DNA of 64,000 nt from Nocardioides panacis (GCF_019039255.1 NZ_CP077062.1:2542001-2606000), one strand, 5' to 3'; counted from the stretch's first letter, positions 1 to 8,636 are shown. A program made the numbers and translations. The notes: a model not told the origin generated them from the sequence alone.

Positions 1-219
1 GAAGTCGGTGACCTGGTCACCGTCGAGCGTGCGCTCGTCGAAGAACAGCTGGTAGCGGAGGCCGGAGCAGCCGCCGGGCTGCACGGCGATGCGGAGCGCG
101 AGGTCGTCACGACCCTCCTGCTCCAGGAGGCTCTTGACCTTGCTCGCGGCCTCGTCGCTGACGTTGATGCCGTCGGCGCGGACCTGGGTCTCGGTGGTGG
201 TGTCGACCTGCTCGGTCAT
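1..219 (-). CDS. erpA: Iron-sulfur cluster insertion protein ErpA/HesB family (partial)
   Basis: A-type Fe-S carrier that passes clusters to apoproteins in the cytoplasm. Only the N-terminal 73 residues lie in the window; the 3' part runs off the left edge. The family hallmark GGCSGLRY, containing the first cluster cysteine, is present; the C-terminal CGC pair expected in the family would lie outside. The ATG at 217-219 is preceded on the minus strand by a purine-rich AGGAGC ribosome site. NadA, the [4Fe-4S] quinolinate synthase, is encoded nearby and is a plausible client, but that link is inference. Confidence 0.9.
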   Translation of the reverse strand, partial: MTEQVDTTTETQVRADGINVSDEAASKVKSLLEQEGRDDLALRIAVQPGGCSGLRYQLFFDERTLDGDQVTDF

Positions 220-311
220 CGGTGTGCTCCTGAACTCTTCGACAGTTCGAACGACTCGTTGATCTGCTTGTTCAATGGTGCCACACGCCCGGGTATTCCC
301 CGCACCGGCGC

Positions 312-1409
312 TCAGCGCGACCAGCTCTTGGCGGTGCGCTCGGCCAGCGCGGCCAGGCTGCCCGCCGGGTCGGCGAAGCTGGCCTCCTCGCCGACCAGGT
401 CGACCATGGAGTACGCCGACTCCACGCCCAGCGCGCGCATCTCCCGGGAGCCGACCAGCACCTGCCCGGCCAGCGCGATGCACGGCTGGAGCGCCTGCGC
501 GGCGATCGTGGCCACGCCGTAGGGCACCTTGCCCGAGCGGGAGGAGAAGTCGAAGGCACCCTCGCCGGTGATCACCAGGTCGGCGCGGCGGGCCCGTTCG
601 GGCAGGCCGACGGCGTCCGCGACGATGTCGAGGCCGGAGGTCCGGGTCGCGCCGAGCAGCAGCAGCCCGAAGCCCAACCCGCCGGCCGCCCCGGCCCCCT
701 TGCCCAGGGCGGTCTTCTTGTCGGTGGCATCGGCCAGCCGCTCGAGCAGGGCGTCGACAGCCTGCAGCCGGTCGTCGGCCACCCCCTTCTGGGGCCCGAA
801 GACGTTGGTGGCGCCGCGCAGGCCGAGCAGCGGGTTGTCCACGTCGGAGGCGGCCACCAGCTCGACGCCCTCGACCATGGCCCGCGCCGCCTCCAGGTCG
901 ACGTCCTGCAGGTCTCCGAGGCCGGTCGCGCCGCGGGTGAGCGCCTCCGCCGGGTCCGAGGTGGCGCCGAGCGCGGCCAGCAGGCCCGCTCCCCCGTCGT
1001 TCGTGCCCGAGCCGCCGAGCCCCACGACCACCCGGGTGGCGCCCTCCTCGCAGGCGGCCCGGACCAGCTCGCCGACGCCGTACGTCGAGGCGTCCTCGGC
1101 GTGCCGGTCCCCGGCCGGCGTCAGGTGCAGCCCGCAGGCCTGCGCGCTCTCGACGTAGGCGGTGCCCTGGTGGATCAGCACCGTGCCGGGCACCGTGTCG
1201 CCGTAGGGCCCGAGCACGTTGACCGCGAGCAGCTCCCCGCCCAGCGAGGCGTGCAGGACGTCGACGAAGCCCGGGCCGCCGTCGGCCATCGGAACGAGCT
1301 CGAGCTCGTCGTGGGGAGCCCGCCGGCGCCACCCCGCGGCGATGGCCTCGGCCGCCTCGACGGCGCTCAGGGTTCCGGCGAACTTGTCAGGTGCGATCAA
1401 CACGCGCAT
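312..1409 (-). CDS. Glycerate kinase
   Basis: Phosphorylates glycerate to phosphoglycerate (GlxK/GarK family). The 365-residue protein starts MRVLIAPDKFAGTLSAVEAA, the usual family N-terminus, so I chose the ATG at 1407-1409; an upstream in-frame ATG ending at 1424 adds only five residues. Visible family segments include PMADGGPGFVDVL near residue 45, VGLGGSGTNDGGAGLLAALG near 130 and the late VITGEGAFDFSSRSGK. Length is normal for the family. It diverges from the GNAT gene at 1441 with only 31 bp between the two starts, a gap that contains the small inverted repeat CCCATC-N6-GATGGG (1413-1430). Confidence 0.93.
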   Translation of the reverse strand: MRVLIAPDKFAGTLSAVEAAEAIAAGWRRRAPHDELELVPMADGGPGFVDVLHASLGGELLAVNVLGPYGDTVPGTVLIHQGTAYVESAQACGLHLTPAGDRHAEDASTYGVGELVRAACEEGATRVVVGLGGSGTNDGGAGLLAALGATSDPAEALTRGATGLGDLQDVDLEAARAMVEGVELVAASDVDNPLLGLRGATNVFGPQKGVADDRLQAVDALLERLADATDKKTALGKGAGAAGGLGFGLLLLGATRTSGLDIVADAVGLPERARRADLVITGEGAFDFSSRSGKVPYGVATIAAQALQPCIALAGQVLVGSREMRALGVESAYSMVDLVGEEASFADPAGSLAALAERTAKSWSR

Positions 1410-1440
1410 GCCCCCATCCAACATGATGGGATGGTCGGCG

Positions 1441-2331
1441 ATGACCGCCGACTACTTCGTGCGCCCGATGACCCCCACCGACGTCCCCGAGGTCGAGCGG
1501 CTCACCGACGCGGCCTTCTTCGACCTCGACGTCCGCACCCACCGCGCCGGCTGGCCCGCGCCGGAGCACCGCTCCGAGGCGCGGGCCGCGGAGTGGCGGG
1601 CCCGGGTGCGGCACCTGGTGCAGCACGACCCGCGCGGCTGCTGGGTGGCCGAGGACGACTCCGGGGTGCTCGGGGCGACGGTCAGCATGCGCCGGGACAC
1701 GACGTGGCTGCTCGCGGCGTACGCCGTGCGGCCGGGGCTGCAGGGACGCGGCGTCGGCCGGCAGCTGCTGGACGCGGCGCTGGCCTACGGCGACGGGTGC
1801 CTGCACGGGATGATCGCCGCCTCCGAGGACCCGCCGGCGGTGCGGAGGTACCGCCTGGCGGGGTTCACGCTGCACCCCACGATGCTGCTCCGCGGCCCGG
1901 TCGCCCGGGCGGACCTGCCGGTCGTGGAGCGGGTCCGGGAGGGGTCGGCCGGTGACGTGCCGCTGATGGACTCGGTCGACCGGCAGGTCCGCGGGGCCGC
2001 GCACGGCGTGGACCACGAGGTGCTGACCCGGGCCTACCGGCTGGTGGTGGTGGACCGGCCGACGGGGTCGGGCTACGCCTACGTCGCGGCCCGGGGCGGG
2101 CCCTACCTGCTGGCCGCGACGAACCGGCGCACCGCCACCGACCTGCTCTGGGAGGCGCTGGCGGCCTCCTCCCCCGACGAGCCGGTCGAGGTCCCGCACG
2201 TGAGCGCGGCCAACGAGTGGGCGCTCGACGTCGGGCTGGCGTGCCGGATGCAGCTGTGGACCAGCGGCTACCTCGCGCTGCGCGGCCTCAAGCCACCGGC
2301 ACCGTACCTGCACAGCGGGCACTTCCTCTGA
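1441..2331 (+). CDS. GNAT family N-acetyltransferase
   Basis: Acetyl-CoA-dependent acyltransferase of unknown substrate, 296 residues. The acetyl-CoA loop is visible as VRPGLQGRGVGRQLLDAAL around residues 97-115. The length is about twice a single GNAT domain and the C-terminal half (from about residue 165) looks like a second, degenerate GNAT-like region without a clear Q/RxxGxG/A loop. Start taken at ATG 1441, giving MTADYFVRPMTPTDVPEVER, the normal beginning of the fold. Divergent from glycerate kinase and 33 bp upstream of nadA, with which it may be co-transcribed. Substrate cannot be inferred. Confidence 0.85.
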   Translation: MTADYFVRPMTPTDVPEVERLTDAAFFDLDVRTHRAGWPAPEHRSEARAAEWRARVRHLVQHDPRGCWVAEDDSGVLGATVSMRRDTTWLLAAYAVRPGLQGRGVGRQLLDAALAYGDGCLHGMIAASEDPPAVRRYRLAGFTLHPTMLLRGPVARADLPVVERVREGSAGDVPLMDSVDRQVRGAAHGVDHEVLTRAYRLVVVDRPTGSGYAYVAARGGPYLLAATNRRTATDLLWEALAASSPDEPVEVPHVSAANEWALDVGLACRMQLWTSGYLALRGLKPPAPYLHSGHFL

Positions 2332-2364
2332 GTCCCGCCAGGTGCGTTGTGAAAAGATGACCGG

Positions 2365-3540
2365 GTGACGACAACCGAGCTGCCCCTGCTGGTCCTGGGC
2401 CGCGGCACCGACAGCCGCTCCGAGCCGGGAGTCGACTGCCCCGGCTCCCTTCCTGCCGCCTCCGACCCCGACCTGGTCGCCCGCGCGCGGGCCGCCAAGG
2501 AGGCGCTCGGCGACCGGGTGTTCGTGCTCGGCCACCACTACCAGCGCGACGAGGTCATCGAGTTCGCCGACGTCACCGGCGACTCCTTCAAGCTGGCCCG
2601 CGACGCCGCCGGCCGACCGGACGCGGAGTACGTCGTGTTCTGCGGCGTGCACTTCATGGCCGAGTCGGCCGACATCCTCACCGGCCCGGACCAGGCGGTG
2701 ATCCTGCCGGACCTCGCGGCCGGCTGCTCGATGGCGGACATGGCCGGCCTCGCGCAGGTCGAGGACGCCTGGGACGCCCTGGAGGACGTGGGCATCGCCT
2801 CGTCCGTCGTACCCGTGACGTACATGAACTCCTCGGCCGACATCAAGGCGTTCTGCGGCAAGCACGGCGGGGCGGTGTGCACGTCCTCCAACGCGCAGGT
2901 GGCGCTGGAGTGGGCGTACGCGCAGAAGAAGGACGCCAAGGTGCTCTTCCTGCCCGACCAGCACCTCGGCCGCAACACCGCGGTGCGCGAGCTCGGGATG
3001 AGCCTCGACGACTGCGTCGTGTGGAACCCGCACAAGCCCAACGGCGGGCTCACGCCCGGCCAGCTGCGGGACGCCCGGATGATCCTGTGGAAGGGGCACT
3101 GCTCCGTGCACGGCCGGTTCACCGCGCAGTGCGTCGACGACGTGCGCGAGCGGGTCCCCGGCGTCCAGGTGCTGGTGCACCCCGAGTGCACCCACGAGGT
3201 GGTCACCAAGGCCGACCTCGTCGGGTCGACGGAGTTCATCATCAAGACCGTCGAGGCCGCTCCCCCGGGCTCGTCGTGGGCGATCGGCACCGAGCTGAAC
3301 CTCGTGCAGCGGCTCGCGAACGCGCACCCGGAGCAGCACATCACGTTCCTGGACAAGACCGTCTGCTACTGCTCGACGATGAACCGCATCGACCTGCCGC
3401 ACTTCGTGTGGGCGATGGAGAACCTCGTCGCCGGCCACGTGGTCAACCGGATCGAGGTCGACCCCGAGACCGAGCGCTGGGCCAAGGTCGCCCTGCAGCG
3501 GATGCTCGACCTGCCCGCGCGCACGGCGGGCAAGGACTGA
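2365..3540 (+). CDS. nadA: Quinolinate synthase NadA
   Basis: Condenses iminoaspartate with dihydroxyacetone phosphate to quinolinate in de novo NAD synthesis, using an oxygen-sensitive [4Fe-4S] cluster. The 391-residue product has GHHYQRDEVIEFADVTGDS near the N-terminus, FCGVHFMAESADIL, the CSVHGRF motif, HPECTHEV, and CYCSTMNRIDLPHF near the C-terminus, supplying conserved cysteines. GTG start at 2365; the AAAGAT-like hexamer just upstream could give a very short or absent leader. nadB and nadC are not in the window, but the terminal enzyme NadE is encoded at 54.4-56.4 kb. It converges with pspAB. Confidence 0.96.
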   Translation: MTTTELPLLVLGRGTDSRSEPGVDCPGSLPAASDPDLVARARAAKEALGDRVFVLGHHYQRDEVIEFADVTGDSFKLARDAAGRPDAEYVVFCGVHFMAESADILTGPDQAVILPDLAAGCSMADMAGLAQVEDAWDALEDVGIASSVVPVTYMNSSADIKAFCGKHGGAVCTSSNAQVALEWAYAQKKDAKVLFLPDQHLGRNTAVRELGMSLDDCVVWNPHKPNGGLTPGQLRDARMILWKGHCSVHGRFTAQCVDDVRERVPGVQVLVHPECTHEVVTKADLVGSTEFIIKTVEAAPPGSSWAIGTELNLVQRLANAHPEQHITFLDKTVCYCSTMNRIDLPHFVWAMENLVAGHVVNRIEVDPETERWAKVALQRMLDLPARTAGKD

Positions 3541-3552
3541 CCCGGCGGCCGC

Positions 3553-4122
3553 TCAGAGGCCGGGGGCGCCCCAGACCGGCATCCACCGGGACAGGTCCTT
3601 CTCGACCGGGAGGTCGTCGGAGACCAGGTCGCGGATCTGGATCTCCAGCAGGTTGTCGCGCTGCTGGGGGCCGGTCGGCGCGAACGGGTAGAACGTGCCC
3701 TGCTTGTAGAGGTAGACCAGGCCCAGCCGGCGCCCGGCGGGGTCGGTGAACCCGACCAGCGAGCAGAGCAGGCTCGGGCCGAACCCCTGCGCCTCGAGCG
3801 AGGTGTTCACGGTGTGCAGGTCGGTGACGAGCGCCGACAGGTCGTCCGGGCTCTGCCGGGCCAGCAGCCAGGTGAAGCCGAAGGAGTCGGTGCTGCGCTC
3901 GACGTCCGGGTCGTCGTCGTTGTCGAGCAGCTCGACGACGTCGTTCTGCGCCTGCGCGAACGCCGCGCCCTCGGCGGCCCGGTAGCAGACCGAGCCGACG
4001 CCGGTCGGCGTGAAGCCGGCCGCCGTCTGCAGCGTCACCGCGGCCGCGGGCAACGAGAACAGCGCGTCCAGGTTGGCCTGCACCGGCTTGCTCCGGCCGC
4101 TCAGCGTGCTCCAGATGCCCAT
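3553..4122 (-). CDS. pspAB: PspA-associated protein PspAB
   Basis: Actinobacterial protein of about 190 residues encoded with PspA/HtpX; its biochemical role is not established. The product (189 aa) begins MGIWSTLSGRSKPVQANLDA and contains the conserved stretches CYRAAEGAAFAQAQNDVVEL and LGLVYLYKQGTFYPFAPTG. No signal peptide or membrane segment. It is the last gene of the four-gene minus-strand unit pspA-pspAA-htpX-pspAB, starting 8 bp after the htpX stop, which implies translational linkage and a role in membrane-stress responses. Confidence 0.88.
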   Translation of the reverse strand: MGIWSTLSGRSKPVQANLDALFSLPAAAVTLQTAAGFTPTGVGSVCYRAAEGAAFAQAQNDVVELLDNDDDPDVERSTDSFGFTWLLARQSPDDLSALVTDLHTVNTSLEAQGFGPSLLCSLVGFTDPAGRRLGLVYLYKQGTFYPFAPTGPQQRDNLLEIQIRDLVSDDLPVEKDLSRWMPVWGAPGL

Positions 4123-4130
4123 CGTGCGCC

Positions 4131-5106
4131 TCAGAGGCCGGCGCCGGGGGCCGGGAAGCCACCGTCCATCGGCTTGCCGAGCTCGGCGGACACCTTCGCG
4201 AGCTGCTCGAGCCGCTGCTCGAGCGACGGGTGCGTGGAGGTGAGGGTCTTGAAGCCCATGCCGCTGATCGCCGGGGTGATGAAGAAGGCGTTCATCGACT
4301 GGACCTCACGCAGGTCCTTGCTCGGGATCGAGGCGACCTCACCGCTGATCTTGGTCAGCGCGCTGGCCAGGGCCGAGGGCTTCTGGGTGAGGTAGGCGCC
4401 CGACCGGTCGGCGCACAGCTCGCGGTAGCGCGAGAGCAGCCGGGTCAGGAAGAAGCTCACGGCGTAGACCACCAGGCTGATCACCAGCGCGATCAGCCAG
4501 AACGGCGGGCCGTTGTTGTTGTTGTTGTTGCCGCCCCGGCGGTCGCCCCCGCCGCCGAAGAGCATGCCGTACTGCGCCCCGCGGGTCAGCATGCCGGCGG
4601 CGATGCCGGCCGACGCGGCCAGCGTCATCACCAGCACGTCGCGGTGCGCGACGTGGGACAGCTCGTGGGCGAGCACGCCCTCCATCTCCTCGGCGGTCAG
4701 CTTGTCGAGGATGCCGGTGGTCACGCAGACCGACGAGTGCTGCGGCGAGCGCCCGGTGGCGAAGGCGTTGGGCATGTCGGTGTAGGCGATCGCCACCCGC
4801 GGCTTGGGCATGTCGGCCAGCGCGCAGAGCCGGTCGATCACCCCGTGCAGCTCGGGGGGCCTCCTCGGGCGTGACGATCCGGGCCCGCATCGCCTTCAGC
4901 GCGATCGAGTCGGAGTTGTACCACTGGAACCAGGCGACCCCGAGGCCGGCGAGACCGATGATCACGGCGAGACCGGCGCCGCCGTACGAGCCGCCGGCGT
5001 ACATCAGCCCGACCACGAGCGCCACGAACAGCGCACCGAGCAGGAACATCACCAGGGTCATCCGCGCGGTGAGGCCGCGGTCGTTGATGAAGCGGGTGCT
5101 GGCCAT
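4131..5106 (-). pseudogene. htpX: Zinc metalloprotease HtpX, reading frame broken by one extra base
   Basis: Membrane-bound M48 zinc protease for quality control of membrane proteins. The N-terminal part (start at 5106) gives MASTRFINDRGLTARMTLVM and two hydrophobic segments in one frame. The rest, with the active site LAHELSHVAHRD, a further hydrophobic pair and a run of six Asn codons near 4510-4527, is in another frame. The frames join at the six-G run 4854-4859: with five G the join reads TPEEAPELHGVIDRLCALAD, exactly the family sequence. The span is 3n+1 bases. Either a true frameshift or, more likely, an assembly error in an intact gene. It sits between pspAA (1-base overlap, TGATG) and pspAB. 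Confidence 0.9.
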
Positions 5107-5384
5107 CAGCCCGGGATCAGCCCGTCGTCGTTGAGCAGCTCCCGCACCTCCTCCAGCGTGGCGTCGGACGGCGGCAGGATCAGGTCGGAGTCCTCGAGCG
5201 ACTCGTCGGGCAGCGGCTCACCGCCCGTGCGGACCGCGTCCAGCAGCGCCGAGAGGGTGTTCGAGAACGAGCTCTGGTCCTCCGCCTCGACGGCCGCCTC
5301 GACGGCCGCGTCCAAGGTGTTCAGCGTCGGCAGCTGCTCGTCCGTGACGGTCCACTGACCCTCTCCGAGGATCCGGACGATCAT
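5106..5384 (-). CDS. pspAA: PspA-associated protein PspAA
   Basis: Small 92-residue cytoplasmic partner protein found with actinobacterial PspA. It begins MIVRILGEGQWTVTDEQLPT, a typical PspAA opening (a short beta-rich domain), followed by an acidic helix and the C-terminal LEEVRELLNDDGLIPG. Start overlaps the pspA stop by 4 bases (ATGA) and its stop overlaps the htpX start by one, so translation is tightly coupled. Probably modulates PspA assembly; this is inferred from family context rather than from the sequence. Confidence 0.87.
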   Translation of the reverse strand: MIVRILGEGQWTVTDEQLPTLNTLDAAVEAAVEAEDQSSFSNTLSALLDAVRTGGEPLPDESLEDSDLILPPSDATLEEVRELLNDDGLIPG

Positions 5385-6172
5385 GACTGGCCCTCTTCCT
5401 TGCGGGGCTCGCTCACCGGGGTGGCCTCGACCTGCGCCGGCGGCGTGGAGTCGGACTGCTCCAGGGCCTGCGGGGCGCTGCCGGCCTTCAGCGCGGCCAG
5501 CTCGCTCTCCACGTCGGACTGCGAGGACATCGCCTCGAGCTCGCGGGAGATGTCGTCGCCGCGGTTGATCGAGCTGGCGTCGTCGAGCGCGCCGGAGGCG
5601 ATCAGCTCGTCGATGGCACCGGCCCGGGCCTGCATCTGCGCGGTCTTGTCCTCCGCGCGCTGCACGGCCATTCCGACGTCGCCCATCTCCTCGGAGATGC
5701 CGGAGAACGCCTCGTTGATGCGGGTCTGCGCCTCGGCGGCGGTGTACTGCGCCTTGATGGTCTCCTTCTGCGTGCGGAAGGACTCGACCTTGGCCTGCAG
5801 CCGTTGGGAGGCGAGCGTGAGCTTCTCCTCCTCGCCCTGCAGCTGCGCCTGCTGGGCCTGCAGGTCGCTCATCTGCGAGGTGAGCGCCGACTTGCGGGTG
5901 AGCGCCTCGCGGGCGAGGTCCTCGCGGCCCATGGACAGCGCCTTCTGGGCCTGCTCGGTGAGCTTGTCGGACTGCTGCTTGAGCTGCGCGCCCTGGAGCT
6001 CGACGCGCTTGCGGCTGGTCGCGACGTCGGCCACGCCGCGACGCACCTTCGTCAGCAGCTCGAGCTGGCGCTTGTAGCTGTAGTCCAGCGTCTCGCGCGG
6101 GTCCTCGGCGCGGTCGAGCGCCTTGTCGGCCTTGGCGCGGAAGATCAGGCTGATGCGCTTCATGAGAGTCAT
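5381..6172 (-). CDS. pspA: PspA/IM30 family envelope-stress protein
   Basis: Peripheral membrane protein of the ESCRT-III-like PspA/Vipp1 family; oligomerises on stressed inner membrane. The 263-residue product is almost wholly alpha-helical and coiled-coil: MKRISLIFRAKADKALDRAE at the N-terminus (amphipathic helix) and heptad-rich segments such as LQAQQAQLQGEEEKLTLASQ. The first ATG (6170-6172) was chosen because AGGGGGGC lies about 8 nt upstream; a second ATG three codons on lacks such a site. First gene of the operon. An ACCCTA (TAGGGT on the minus strand) near 6230 is a candidate -10. Confidence 0.94.
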   Translation of the reverse strand: MTLMKRISLIFRAKADKALDRAEDPRETLDYSYKRQLELLTKVRRGVADVATSRKRVELQGAQLKQQSDKLTEQAQKALSMGREDLAREALTRKSALTSQMSDLQAQQAQLQGEEEKLTLASQRLQAKVESFRTQKETIKAQYTAAEAQTRINEAFSGISEEMGDVGMAVQRAEDKTAQMQARAGAIDELIASGALDDASSINRGDDISRELEAMSSQSDVESELAALKAGSAPQALEQSDSTPPAQVEATPVSEPRKEEGQS

Positions 6173-6362
6173 GGAGGGCAGCCCCCCTTTTCTTTTTCTC
6201 GGTGATGCGGCGAGGTGACGTCGCCACCACCCTACGGGGCAACGGACGGGCGGAGTAGGAGGTTCCCGGTGCTCCCGGCCGGTCGTTCGCGGCTACTGTG
6301 GGACCCACCAGCCAGCTCGGGTCCCGCACCCGGCCCGACGCCAGACCGAGGAAGCCAGAGCG

Positions 6363-6932
6363 TTGTTCCGTCGCAGCAAGACCGCCGAAGCGCCCGCCGC
6401 CACCGAGACCGTCAAGGTCGCCGGAAAGGGCCGGCCCACTCCCAGCCGCAAGGACGCCCAGGCCGCCGCCCGGGCCCGCGCCAAGGGCCCCCAGGACAAG
6501 AAGGCCGCGGCCCGCGCCCAGCGCGAGCGCCGCACCGAGAGCAGCGCCACGATCCGCGAGGGCATGAAGCGCGGCGAGGAGCGCTACCTGCCGGCCCGGG
6601 ACAAGGGCCCGGTCCGCCGGTTCGTCCGCGACTGGATCGACTCCCGGCTGTGCATGGCCGAGATGCTGCTGCCGCTGCTGATCCTGATCATGGTCGGCCA
6701 GGCGTTCTCCCAGAGCCTGGCCAACGGCCTGTGGAGCGCGACGATCCTGCTGGTCGCCCTGGACACCTCGCTGGTGGTCTTCCGGCTCCGCCGCGAGCTG
6801 CGCCGCCGGTTCCCCGACGTGAGCACCAAGGGCGCGGTCGGCTACGGCGTGCTGCGCTCCATCCAGCTCCGCTGGATCCGGCTCCCCAAGCCCCAGGTCA
6901 AGCTCGGCGCCAAGCTCCCCGACCGCTACTGA
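6363..6932 (+). CDS. DUF3043 domain-containing membrane protein
   Basis: Actinobacterial protein of unknown function, 189 residues. The N-terminal 75 residues are highly basic and Ala/Arg/Lys-rich (KDAQAAARARAKGPQDKKAA), followed by RRFVRDWIDSRL, two hydrophobic helices (roughly residues 98-117 and 122-140) and a basic C-terminal tail. This is the DUF3043 layout. TTG start at 6363 preceded by GAGGAAGCC. It diverges from pspA. Topology suggests a two-helix inner-membrane protein with both ends in the cytoplasm. Confidence 0.85.
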   Translation: MFRRSKTAEAPAATETVKVAGKGRPTPSRKDAQAAARARAKGPQDKKAAARAQRERRTESSATIREGMKRGEERYLPARDKGPVRRFVRDWIDSRLCMAEMLLPLLILIMVGQAFSQSLANGLWSATILLVALDTSLVVFRLRRELRRRFPDVSTKGAVGYGVLRSIQLRWIRLPKPQVKLGAKLPDRY

Positions 6933-7103
6933 CCCAAGGCCGACCCGGGCCCCAGTTCACCCCGACCCTGGCCATGGCACAGGTTGAGCCGGGCCGTAGT
7001 TACACCATCGTCCGAGTCCGGCCACCTCGAGTCGCAGGTGACGCCGTACCCCACCCGATAACTCGTCGGGCTCTGCACGAGACCCGGGATGCCCGGCACA
7101 AGA

Positions 7104-7301
7104 GCCGCCTCGGCCCTCACCCACACCCGGGTCGGCCTTCACCACCACCCGGGTCGGCCTTCACCACCACCCGGGTCGGCCTTCACCACCACCCGGGTCG
7201 GCCTTCACCACCACCCGGGTCGGCCCTCGGCACCCCCCGGGTCGGCCCTCACCAACACCCGGGTCGGCCTTCACCAGGACCCGGGTCGGTGGTGGGGGCG
7301 G
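7104..7301. repeat. Tandem array of nine 22-bp CCCGGGTCG-core repeats (array 1)
   Basis: CCCGGG hexamers begin at 7126, 7148, 7170, 7192, 7214, 7236, 7258 and 7280, exactly 22 bp apart; a degenerate copy fills 7104-7125. The typical unit is CCCGGGTCGGCCTTCACC followed by four bases, around the palindromic core ACCCGGGT. The 397-bp gap 6933-7329 holds nothing else apart from the promoter at its right end; isolated CCCGGG sites also occur at 6944 and 7083. Open frames through the array translate to HHPGRPSPP-type repeats and are not credible genes. Related arrays lie near 46.6 and 60.7 kb. Confidence 0.95.
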
Positions 7302-7316
7302 GTTGGGGAGCGGGCA

Positions 7317-7322
7317 TAGGGT
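7317..7322 (+). promoter_or_regulatory. -10 hexamer TAGGGT, leaderless start for aldo/keto reductase
   Basis: TAGGGT lies 7 nt before the ATG at 7330. No ribosome-binding site can fit, so the transcript probably starts at or next to the ATG. Inferred from spacing only. Confidence 0.55.
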
Positions 7323-7329
7323 CGAAGGC

Positions 7330-8340
7330 ATGGAAATCCGCAATCTTGGTTCGAGTGGCCTGAAGATCTCCGCAATCGCCTACGGCAACTGGCTGACCCA
7401 CGGGTCCCAGGTCGAGGAGGACGCCGCGCTCGCGTGCGTCCGGCAGGCGATCGACGAGGGCATCACCACCTTCGACACCGCCGACGTGTACGCCAACACC
7501 AAGGCCGAGACCGTGCTCGGCAAGGCCCTGAAGGACGAGCGCCGCGAGGGCCTGGAGATCTTCACCAAGGTCTACTGGCCGACCGGCCCGGGTGCGCACA
7601 ACGACCACGGGTTGTCCCGCAAGCACATCCTCGAGTCGATCAACGGCTCCCTGAAGCGGCTCGGCACCGACTACGTCGACGTCTACCAGGCGCACCGCTA
7701 CGACTACGAGACCCCGCTCGAGGAGACGATGGAGGCCTTCGCCGACGTCGTGCACTCCGGCAAGGCGCACTACATCGGCGTCTCGGAGTGGCGGGCCGAG
7801 GAGATCCGCGCGGCCCACAAGCTCGCCCGCGAGCTGCGCATCTCGCTGGTCTCGAACCAGCCGCAGTACAACATGCTGTGGCGGGTCATCGAGCCCGAGG
7901 TGGTGCCGACCTGCGAGGAGCTCGGGATCGGGCAGATCGTCTGGTCGCCGATCGCGCAGGGCGCGCTGACCGGCAAGTACAAGCCGGGCGAGGACTACCC
8001 GGCCGGCTCGCGCGCCACCGACGACAAGGGCGGCGCGGACATGATCTCGCGCTGGCTCAACGACGACGTCCTCGGCCGGGTGCAGAAGCTCAAGCCGGTC
8101 GCCGACGAGGCCGGCCTCTCGCTGGCCCAGCTCGCCGTCGCCTGGACGCTGCAGAACAGCAACGTCTCGGCCGCGATCATCGGCGCCTCCCGGCCCGAGC
8201 AGGTCACCGAGAACGTCAAGGCGGCCGGCGTGAAGCTCGACGCCGAGGCCCTCAAGCGGATCGACGAGGTGCTGGACGGCGTCGTGGAGCGCGACCCGGC
8301 CAAGACCAAGTCCCCCGCGAAGCGCGACTTCGGCCGCTGA
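7330..8340 (+). CDS. Aldo/keto reductase (Kv-beta-like family)
   Basis: NADPH-dependent (beta/alpha)8 oxidoreductase, 336 residues. The catalytic tetrad is visible: FDTADVYANTKAETVLGKAL (Asp and Tyr), IFTKVYW (Lys) and VDVYQAHRYD (His). The cofactor region includes IIGASRPEQVTENVKA near the C-terminus. SNQPQYNML and VWSPIAQGALTGKY are typical of the voltage-gated potassium channel beta-subunit-like aldo/keto reductases. The start was placed at ATG 7330, giving MEIRNLGSSGLKISAIAYGN, rather than at an in-frame GTG 27 bp upstream. Substrate unknown. Converges with the small gene at 8357. Confidence 0.93.
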   Translation: MEIRNLGSSGLKISAIAYGNWLTHGSQVEEDAALACVRQAIDEGITTFDTADVYANTKAETVLGKALKDERREGLEIFTKVYWPTGPGAHNDHGLSRKHILESINGSLKRLGTDYVDVYQAHRYDYETPLEETMEAFADVVHSGKAHYIGVSEWRAEEIRAAHKLARELRISLVSNQPQYNMLWRVIEPEVVPTCEELGIGQIVWSPIAQGALTGKYKPGEDYPAGSRATDDKGGADMISRWLNDDVLGRVQKLKPVADEAGLSLAQLAVAWTLQNSNVSAAIIGASRPEQVTENVKAAGVKLDAEALKRIDEVLDGVVERDPAKTKSPAKRDFGR

Positions 8341-8356
8341 CCCGCGGCGCGGGCGC

Positions 8357-8636
8357 TCAGCCCTGCTCGTGCAGGCTCATCGGCCCGTAGACCTCGCGGT
8401 CGCCCTCGAAGAGCGTGACCTGGTCGACGCCGTCGTCGACCAGGTCGCGCCAGACCTCGCCGATCCAGGACTCCGCGTCGCTCTGCGAGGGGAAGCCGGT
8501 CACCCCGGACGCCGTACCCCCCGGCGGCCTTGCTCACCTCGGCCCCGGCGGTGTCCTCGAAGCGCCAGCGCCAGGTCGACCTGGGCGAGGTGTCGCTGCC
8601 GGTGAAGGACGAGGAGGGCTCCAGGGAGTGCGTCAT
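8357..8636 (-). pseudogene. Small conserved hypothetical protein, frame broken by one extra base
   Basis: About 92 residues if repaired. The N-terminal half (start 8636) reads MTHSLEPSSSFTGSDTSPRS then WRWRFEDTAGAEV. The C-terminal half in another frame reads SQSDAESWIGEVWRDLVDDG and ends YGPMSLHEQG. The join is in the six-C run 8517-8522; five C give KAAGGTASGVTGFPSQSDAE. The span is 3n+1 bases. No function recognised; it resembles small actinobacterial cytosolic proteins that carry a DAESWIGE-type motif. Treated as one gene with an indel, probably an assembly error. Confidence 0.72.

Noticed and set aside
1413-1430. CCCATC-N6-GATGGG as an operator between glycerate kinase and GNAT genes
   Set aside because: Six-bp arms are expected by chance in this composition and the site overlaps the alternative start of glycerate kinase; noted only in the gene entry.
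1387-3438. 683-codon minus-strand open frame over the GNAT and nadA genes
   Set aside because: Antisense shadow of two well-supported genes with no recognisable domain.
3541-3566. GC-rich stem-loop between nadA and pspAB
   Set aside because: Arms CCCGGC/GCCGGG are short with a long loop; not convincing as a terminator.
4854-4859. Programmed frameshift or phase variation of htpX
   Set aside because: The same +1 pattern occurs in unrelated housekeeping genes, and no slippery-site plus pseudoknot arrangement was evident, so a common technical cause is favoured.
7104-7301. CRISPR array
   Set aside because: The 22-bp units are directly adjacent with nearly constant sequence throughout; there are no unique spacers of 30-40 bp and no cas genes.
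7089-7319. Short proteins with HHPGRPSPPPGSA-like repeats
   Set aside because: Translations of the 22-bp array; the period is not a multiple of three, so each frame merely cycles. No start-site support.
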